Shown here: piece by piece, positions 58,418 to 64,000 of the stretch
How positions within the stretch are numbered: position 1 is the first letter of the stretch
Layout of the letters: the number at the start of each line of letters is the position of its first letter
DNA from: Pseudoalteromonas ruthenica
GTDB lineage: Bacteria > Pseudomonadota > Gammaproteobacteria > Enterobacterales > Alteromonadaceae
Direction of reading: 5' to 3'
DNA: 64,000 nucleotides
Assembly (NCBI RefSeq): GCF_008808095.1
Contig: NZ_CP023396.1
Location: 2,993,501 to 3,057,500, forward strand
Notes under the pieces: generated by a model
Database searches by the model: none
The model's input: only the letters and a program-made list of their open reading frames with translations
Told to the model about the DNA's origin: nothing
Translations under genes and position numbers: made by a program

Positions 58418-58440
58418 TTATGACTAAAATTTAGTCATAA
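58418..58440. promoter_or_regulatory. Perfect 23-bp palindrome upstream of acnA, putative operator
   Basis: TTATGACTAAA-A-TTTAGTCATAA: two 11-base arms around a single central base, about 75 bp before the acnA ATG. There is no U-tract, so a protein-binding operator is more likely than a terminator. The TGACTAAA half-site does not match FNR, ArcA or Fur sites that I know. Confidence 0.6.
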
Positions 58441-58515
58441 CCAAGGGCATTATTCATGTTGGATCGCATCTTGCGTTACCCATGAAGGAATAATGGAAAA
58501 ATAAAAGGGGTCACA

Positions 58516-61257
58516 ATGAACAACAGCTTCAAAACGCTTGAACAGCTTACTGTTAATGCTGAGCAATATCATATCCACTCTCTTCGTCCGCTCGGTAATG
58601 CTGCGAAACGTTTACCATTTTCGTTGAAAATTTTACTCGAAAACCTCCTGCGCCATGAAGATGGCGAAAACATTACCAAAGACGACATTCAAGCTCTGCT
58701 TGATTGGGACCCTAGTGCCAAGCCAAGTAAAGAAGTCGCGTTCACACCCGCTCGGGTGGTGATGCAAGACTTCACTGGTGTACCGGCTATCGTCGACTTA
58801 GCGGCCATGCGCGATGCCATGGAGCAATTAGGTGGCGACCCCAGCAAGATTAACCCGTTATCGCCGGCTGAATTAGTCATTGACCACTCGGTCCAAGTTG
58901 ATAGCTATGGTAAAGACGGTGCCTTTGACCTGAATGCCAAACTTGAATACGAGCGCAATAAAGAACGCTATGAATTTTTACGTTGGGGACAAACTGCTTT
59001 TGATAACTTGAAAGTTGTGCCACCGGCAACCGGCATTGTTCACCAAGTTAACCTCGAATATTTAGCACGTGTGGTATTTACCAAAGAGGATAATGGCCAG
59101 CGCGTAGCGTACCCCGATAGCCTCGTGGGCACCGATTCACACACCACCATGATTAATGGCCTGGGTGTATTAGGTTGGGGTGTGGGCGGTATCGAAGCCG
59201 AAGCTGCGATGTTAGGCCAACCAATAAGTCTACTCATCCCACAAGTAATTGGCTTCAAACTCAAAGGCGCTCTGCCCGAGGGCACCACCGCAACCGATTT
59301 AGTACTCACAGTGACACAGATGCTCAGGGAGAAAGGCGTCGTAGGTAAATTTGTGGAGTTCTACGGTGACGGCCTAGCAGATTTGCCGCTCGCTGACCGC
59401 GCGACTATCGCTAATATGGCACCAGAATATGGCGCCACCTGCGGTATCTTCCCGATTGACCAAGAAACACTAGAGTACCTTAAGCTCACAAATCGCAGCG
59501 ATGAGCAAATCGAACTCATTGAGTCTTACGCCAAACATCAAGGCATGTGGCGAGAGCCTGGTGACGAACCTATGTACACCGACACCTTGGAACTCGACTT
59601 AGGTGACGTTGTACCCAGCTTAGCAGGGCCAAAACGCCCACAAGACCGCATTCCGCTCAATGAGGCGGGTGACACCATCACCAAACACCTGCGCGGCTTT
59701 CAAGATGAACGCGCAGAGAAGAAAGCATTGGAAGTTGAAGACGAAGCTCGCATCGTTTCCGAAGGCGGCCAGCCGAAGCAGTCTAAAACTGAACCTGAGG
59801 TCACCGGTGTTGCCAAAGTAAACTACAAAGGTGAAGAATTCGAGTTAAACGATGGTGCCTGCGTCATCGCCGCGATCACTAGTTGTACTAATACCTCCAA
59901 CCCCAGTGTCATTCTTGCTGCGGGCTTGGTAGCGAAAAAAGCCAAAGAGATGGGGCTAAACGTTAAGCCTTGGGTGAAGACGTCTTTAGCGCCAGGCTCT
60001 CAGGTGGTCACTGATTATCTGAAAAAGGCTGAATTAATGGACGACTTGGAAGCCCTTGGCTTTAACCTAGTAGGCTACGGGTGTACAACCTGCATCGGTA
60101 ACTCTGGCCCGCTACCTGATGAAATTCAGGAAGCCGTTTCTCAGCACAAACTCGTGGTAAGCTCGATTCTTTCCGGTAACCGTAATTTCGAGGGTCGTAT
60201 TCACCAGGATGTGAAGATGAACTTTTTGGCCTCGCCGCCCTTAGTCGTCGCTTATGCTATTGCCGGGCGCACCGATATAGATGTATACAACGAGCCCTTG
60301 ACGCAAGATAGCAATGGCGAAGATGTCTATCTAAAAGATATTTGGCCATCGGTTAGCGAGGTGGCTGATTTGGTGAAATCGACTGTCACCAAAGAAATGT
60401 TTGCTAAGAGCTACGCCGACGTTTACAAGGGCGACGAACGCTGGCGCAATATTAAGGTGCCGGAGGCAAAGCGTTATGAGTGGAGCGACGACTCAACCTA
60501 TATCCGTAAAGCGCCTTTCTTTGACAACATGAGTAAGGAAGCCCCAGGTATTCCAACGATTGAGGGCGCGCGCTGTCTTGCCAAGTTGGGCGATTCGGTA
60601 ACGACCGACCATATCTCACCAGCAGGTGCCATCAAAGCCGATGCTCCCGCAGGCCAGTATTTACTTGAAAATGGCGTAGCTAAAGGCGACTTTAACTCCT
60701 ACGGCTCACGTCGCGGTAACCACGAAGTAATGATGCGTGGCACCTTCGCTAATGTCCGTCTGCGCAATCAGCTTGCCCCCGGTACCGAGGGCGGTATTAC
60801 TCGCACTCAACCCGAGGATGACATTGCCAGTATTTACGATGCCGCGATGCAGTACCAAGAGCAAGGCACGCCATTGGTCGTGCTTGCTGGCGCAGAGTAC
60901 GGCACAGGTTCTTCGCGTGACTGGGCTGCAAAGGGCTCTTTATTGCTAGGCATAAAAGCCGTGATTGCAAAAAGCTACGAGCGTATACACCGTTCGAACC
61001 TAATCGGCATGGGCGTGCTACCCCTGCAATTTAAAGAAGGCGAAGGGCACGAAGAGCTGGGGCTTACCGGCAAAGAAACCTTCGATATTAATGGCCTATT
61101 CGATAAAGCCGATGAACTTGAGATTATAGCCACCGACGAGGATGGCAATAAAACCGAGTTTAAAGCCGATGTAAGAATAGACACGCCCAAAGAGTGGGAT
61201 TACTACAAGCACGGTGGAATCTTGCAATACGTGCTGCGCAATATGACTGACGAATAA
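58516..61257 (+). CDS. acnA: Aconitate hydratase A
   Basis: 913 residues, monofunctional AcnA/IRP type. The [4Fe-4S] cluster ligands are C457 ([10 protein letters not shown]) and C523 and C526 ([10 protein letters not shown]). The swivel domain at the C-terminus has [19 protein letters not shown] [16 protein letters not shown] and [20 protein letters not shown]. It interconverts citrate and isocitrate; AcnA is the stress-resistant form in E. coli. It has its own upstream region and terminator. NfuA, encoded at the other end of the window, is a known type of cluster donor for such enzymes. Confidence 0.97.
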   Translation: MNNSFKTLEQLTVNAEQYHIHSLRPLGNAAKRLPFSLKILLENLLRHEDGENITKDDIQALLDWDPSAKPSKEVAFTPARVVMQDFTGVPAIVDLAAMRDAMEQLGGDPSKINPLSPAELVIDHSVQVDSYGKDGAFDLNAKLEYERNKERYEFLRWGQTAFDNLKVVPPATGIVHQVNLEYLARVVFTKEDNGQRVAYPDSLVGTDSHTTMINGLGVLGWGVGGIEAEAAMLGQPISLLIPQVIGFKLKGALPEGTTATDLVLTVTQMLREKGVVGKFVEFYGDGLADLPLADRATIANMAPEYGATCGIFPIDQETLEYLKLTNRSDEQIELIESYAKHQGMWREPGDEPMYTDTLELDLGDVVPSLAGPKRPQDRIPLNEAGDTITKHLRGFQDERAEKKALEVEDEARIVSEGGQPKQSKTEPEVTGVAKVNYKGEEFELNDGACVIAAITSCTNTSNPSVILAAGLVAKKAKEMGLNVKPWVKTSLAPGSQVVTDYLKKAELMDDLEALGFNLVGYGCTTCIGNSGPLPDEIQEAVSQHKLVVSSILSGNRNFEGRIHQDVKMNFLASPPLVVAYAIAGRTDIDVYNEPLTQDSNGEDVYLKDIWPSVSEVADLVKSTVTKEMFAKSYADVYKGDERWRNIKVPEAKRYEWSDDSTYIRKAPFFDNMSKEAPGIPTIEGARCLAKLGDSVTTDHISPAGAIKADAPAGQYLLENGVAKGDFNSYGSRRGNHEVMMRGTFANVRLRNQLAPGTEGGITRTQPEDDIASIYDAAMQYQEQGTPLVVLAGAEYGTGSSRDWAAKGSLLLGIKAVIAKSYERIHRSNLIGMGVLPLQFKEGEGHEELGLTGKETFDINGLFDKADELEIIATDEDGNKTEFKADVRIDTPKEWDYYKHGGILQYVLRNMTDE

Positions 61258-61272
61258 GTAGCGGCTTGGGTT

Positions 61273-61295
61273 ACCCCTGCCGCAAAGGCAGGGGT
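61273..61295. terminator. Hairpin terminator between acnA and ktrB
   Basis: Perfect 9-bp stem ACCCCTGCC/GGCAGGGGT with a 5-base loop, 15 bp after the acnA stop and 24 bp from the ktrB stop. The T-tract is short (TTTAA). Confidence 0.7.
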
Positions 61296-61319
61296 TTAAC
61301 TTACACAAGCGCTCTAACC

Positions 61320-62681
61320 TTACCCTACCTGCAGTGATGCTGGAGCATAACGTGCATATTTAACCTTGGGTTTTGCCAGCAGGTATAAAAAGGTCAATGG
61401 CCCGATACGACCTACAATCATTAACACAATGATAACTCCCTCACCAAATGCGGAGAGCTCACCAGTCAACCCTCGAGATAAACCCACAGTGCTGACAGCT
61501 GAAACTACCTCAAACACAATATCTAGTAGCGATTTTTGCTCTGAAACTGCCAGTGCAAACACCGCCACAAACACAGCTATAAAATAGATGAAGAACAAAG
61601 AAAACGCGCGATACACTAAGTCATTCGCTATTTCCCTGCGCACCAAGTTTACGTAGCTACGTTGGCGTAAAGATGCATACGTTGCCACTATCATGATCAC
61701 TACGGTACCGATCTTCAAGCCGCTCGCCGTACTCATAGAACCGCCACCAATTAGCATTAACAACATCATTAACAGGGTTGTGGAGTCATTAAGCGCAGCC
61801 ATGTCGAGCGTATTAAAGCCTGCTGTACGAGGAGTCACCGCTTGAAACCACGCAGCCTGAAGTTGCTCGCCCAATGGCATTGCCGCTAGCGTATTGCGCC
61901 ATTCCAGTAGTAAAAACATGCACATTGCTATGACATTAATGACGCACGTTGCAACAATAACAACCTTGCTATTTAAGCTAAACTTTTGCCACTTTCGCAC
62001 TTTAATAACATCAATCAGCACCAAGAACCCTAAGCCGCCGACGATGAATAGTCCGCTTATGACGCCATTTACGACCCAGTCATCACGATACCCCGTTAAG
62101 CTATCGCTCTGTAGCGCGAAGCCTGCGTTATTAAATGCTGATACGGTGTAGAAAATTGCATTGTGCAGCGCCCTCTCCCAGCCTAGACTTGACTGCCAGT
62201 GGCAAGTTAAAACAACAATTGCCATAGCCTCTATGGTCAGCGCAAAGATAATCACTGCCTTTGCTGTATCCACTAACGAGCCCAAATTTGTTTGTGCTAG
62301 ACCCTCTCGCATGATCAAGCGTTTTTTAAGGTCAAGTTTAATGCCGATGCCCTTAAGAATAACCACAGCAAAAGTCATAAAGCCAAGCCCACCAAATTGG
62401 ATTAAAGCGGCAATGACCCACTGCCCAAAATCGCTAAACTGGCTTCCAGTATCTACCACAATAAGTCCAGTCACTGTAACTGCGGACGTAGCGCTGAAAA
62501 GTGCTTCACTGAAACTAATTGGGTAGTTATTGGCCATGGGCAGAAGCAGTAAACACGTACCCACCGCTATCATGATACCAAAACCAATGATCAGCAAACT
62601 CGCAGGGCTCAGGCTAGTCATCTCGTTGTGTAGTACTTTTGGACGTGAATAAGGTCGATTGCTCGGTAACCAGTTTTTCAT
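61320..62681 (-). CDS. ktrB: Ktr-type K+ uptake channel subunit (TrkH/KtrB family)
   Basis: 453 residues in four M1-P-M2 repeats. The four selectivity-filter Gly lie in TSAVTVTGLIVVD, VSAFNNAGFAL, VTPRTAGFNTL and VSAVSTVGLSRG. The size and the lack of a long N-terminus fit KtrB better than E. coli TrkH. It imports K+, probably with Na+, under control of the KtrA ring. The start overlaps the ktrA stop by 4 bp. Confidence 0.94.
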   Translation of the reverse strand: MKNWLPSNRPYSRPKVLHNEMTSLSPASLLIIGFGIMIAVGTCLLLLPMANNYPISFSEALFSATSAVTVTGLIVVDTGSQFSDFGQWVIAALIQFGGLGFMTFAVVILKGIGIKLDLKKRLIMREGLAQTNLGSLVDTAKAVIIFALTIEAMAIVVLTCHWQSSLGWERALHNAIFYTVSAFNNAGFALQSDSLTGYRDDWVVNGVISGLFIVGGLGFLVLIDVIKVRKWQKFSLNSKVVIVATCVINVIAMCMFLLLEWRNTLAAMPLGEQLQAAWFQAVTPRTAGFNTLDMAALNDSTTLLMMLLMLIGGGSMSTASGLKIGTVVIMIVATYASLRQRSYVNLVRREIANDLVYRAFSLFFIYFIAVFVAVFALAVSEQKSLLDIVFEVVSAVSTVGLSRGLTGELSAFGEGVIIVLMIVGRIGPLTFLYLLAKPKVKYARYAPASLQVG

Positions 62682-63337
62682 GAAGCTTTCAACTTAGGTG
62701 CTATTTTTTTCAACGCCTCTAGCGCGCCACTCAATACAAGGCAATCACCCAAATGCAATACTGCTTCATCATCAGGGTGAGCATGCACTTCCTCATTACG
62801 GTAGATCATAAGCGCACAAATAGCGCCATGGGTTTTGCGCAATAACTGACCTAAAGTAGTGCCATCACTGGTCGTATTTATCTCAATTTCAACCACATAC
62901 TGGCTTGTACTTAACTGCATATATTGATTAACCATCGGATAGTTAAGGTTTTGCGCTACTCGCATTCCCATTTCTTCCTCTGGGTGAATAATGCGATCAA
63001 CACCTAACTTAGCCAAAATTGTATGGTGTGCTTTTGAGCATGCCTTAACCCATATTTGCTTTGCTTTGAGGTTCTTCAAAGCCAGTACACACAAGATACT
63101 TGCTTCTAAATTTTCACCTATGGCGACGAGTACAGCGTCACTTTGCTGCACGCCGAGTTCCTTCAGTGCATGCTCATCTGTGGCATCCGCAATCGTTGCC
63201 AGATGAATATGATCAGCCGCTCTTCGCACCAAGCGATCACGAGTATCGACACCCAGCACGCTATTGCCTAAACGAACTAGCTCCAACGACGCGGCATAGC
63301 CAAACCGGCCTAAGCCAATTACAGTAAATTGATTCAC
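62678..63337 (-). CDS. ktrA: Ktr/Trk K+ uptake regulatory subunit (RCK protein)
   Basis: 219 residues. The RCK-N Rossmann domain begins FTVIGLGRFGYAASLELVRLG (Gly-rich nucleotide loop) and the RCK-C domain follows from about 140. One copy of each domain marks the KtrA type; E. coli TrkA has two. ATP or ADP binding to its octameric ring gates KtrB. The GTG at 63337 follows AGGTGA and is preferred to the TTG at 63355. Confidence 0.94.
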   Translation of the reverse strand: MNQFTVIGLGRFGYAASLELVRLGNSVLGVDTRDRLVRRAADHIHLATIADATDEHALKELGVQQSDAVLVAIGENLEASILCVLALKNLKAKQIWVKACSKAHHTILAKLGVDRIIHPEEEMGMRVAQNLNYPMVNQYMQLSTSQYVVEIEINTTSDGTTLGQLLRKTHGAICALMIYRNEEVHAHPDDEAVLHLGDCLVLSGALEALKKIAPKLKAS

Positions 63338-63379
63338 GCGCTCACCTTTTTTCAATAAGTAAAATGAAGCTACTGCTAG

Positions 63380-64000
63380 CTATTGTGTTTGCTTGGGGTG
63401 GAGTAAAAAGCGATACCCCACTCCTGGATGGGTTTCTATGTAAGTAGGTGCACTCGCATCATCCGCCAACTTCTTTCTCAGCTGGCTGACAACAATACGC
63501 AAGTAATGACTATCATGCTCATGACTTGCTCCCCATATTTGTGCGAGTAGGTCTTGCTGATTCACTAATTTTTGCGCATGCTCTGCCAGCGTATACAAGA
63601 CTGCGTACTCTTTGTTGGTTAATGGAATAAGCTGCTCACTCAAATACACTTTACGGCTTTGTACATCAATTTTCAGAGTGCCAAAGTCTAGTGTAAGGTT
63701 ACGTGCCACTGGGCGAATATCACGCAGTAATACCTTAATACGAGCAAGCAGCTCTTTGACACTAAAGGGCTTAGTGAGATAGTCATTGGCACCGCCCTCT
63801 AGTAGCTTAATTTTTTCACGTTCTTGATCTCGAGCGCTCAGCACCAAGACAGGCAAGCGGCTGGCTTCCCTTATTTTTCTCAGCACAGTGAAACCATCAG
63901 CATCAGGCAGGCCTAAATCGAGTATCACCAAATCTGGCATGGCATTGTGTACCTGCTTCAGTGCAGCTTCTACCGAGCTTGCCTCTAAGCAATCAAAGTT
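63380..64000 (-). CDS. OmpR/KdpE-type response regulator, N-terminus outside the window
   Basis: The frame is open to the window edge, so 206 residues are visible and the first 30-40 are missing. The receiver shows the phospho-acceptor Asp in LVILDLGLPDADG, the Thr/Ser switch VLVLSARD and Lys in LTKPFS. The winged-helix output domain has LTNKEYAVLYTLAEHAQKLV and VSQLRKKLADD...GVGYRF. It resembles KdpE. It lies 42 bp upstream of ktrA on the same strand and may control K+ uptake; a partner kinase (KdpD-like) would be beyond the edge. Confidence 0.9.
   Translation of the reverse strand, partial: NFDCLEASSVEAALKQVHNAMPDLVILDLGLPDADGFTVLRKIREASRLPVLVLSARDQEREKIKLLEGGANDYLTKPFSVKELLARIKVLLRDIRPVARNLTLDFGTLKIDVQSRKVYLSEQLIPLTNKEYAVLYTLAEHAQKLVNQQDLLAQIWGASHEHDSHYLRIVVSQLRKKLADDASAPTYIETHPGVGYRFLLHPKQTQ

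Overview
The window is chromosomal DNA of a gammaproteobacterium, most likely a marine Alteromonadales member (Pseudoalteromonas/Shewanella-like). The evidence is the tRNA-Trp-secE-nusG-rplKAJL-rpoBC-rpsLG-fusA-tuf block, the cysG-cysDN-permease-cysC cluster, a caa3-type oxidase cluster in the order known from Pseudomonas, and an F7-like chemotaxis operon. The genus is inferred from gene content only. Nearly all of the window is conserved core chromosome. The clearly accessory part is about 26.9-31.4 kb.

Layout. 1-6.1 kb: the end of comF, a secreted M14 peptidase, nfuA, a small membrane protein, a MATE exporter and a secreted polysaccharide deacetylase. 6.1-14.6 kb (minus strand): a compact chemotaxis operon STAS-cheY-cheA-cheW-MCP-cheR-cheD-cheB. 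Its receptor is soluble, has four PAS domains and ends in a CheR/CheB-docking tail. 14.8-22.9 kb (minus strand): cytochrome c oxidase subunits II, I and III with their assembly factors Cox11, SURF1, a thioredoxin-like protein, heme A synthase, heme O synthase and Sco; a small DUF2909 gene lies on the opposite strand. 23.2-26.9 kb: lexA with two SOS boxes, a secreted HNH nuclease, a SpoIIAA-like protein, a DUF924 protein, glutaredoxin 2 and a thioesterase.

26.9-31.4 kb is a repeat-rich accessory segment. An LprI-like lipoprotein gene preceded by a coupled 47-codon ORF is followed by a tandem array of palindromic REP/BIME-like units (period about 125 bp). Next come a secreted beta-propeller-like protein and a signal-peptidase-I homologue that has Ser where the catalytic Lys is expected. 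A second array of the same repeat family (period about 131 bp) follows.

31.4-48.3 kb (minus strand): the translation and transcription block, with a clear str-operon promoter, the L10 autoregulatory leader, an rplL-rpoB attenuator-like hairpin, several terminators and the tRNA-Trp promoter. 48.3-49.6 kb: deoC coupled to an unknown gene. 49.8-56.7 kb: a sulfate assimilation operon, cysG-cysD-cysN-SLC13/RCK permease-cysC-cysQ. 56.7-58.4 kb: two unknown genes and an S4-domain protein. 58.5-61.3 kb: acnA behind a perfect 23-bp palindrome. 61.3-64 kb: a Ktr-type K+ uptake operon with an OmpR/KdpE-type response regulator that runs off the window edge.

No complete novel defence or mobile system was found. 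The observations most worth following are the two BIME-like arrays with compensated dispersed copies, and the signal-peptidase homologue lacking its general base.
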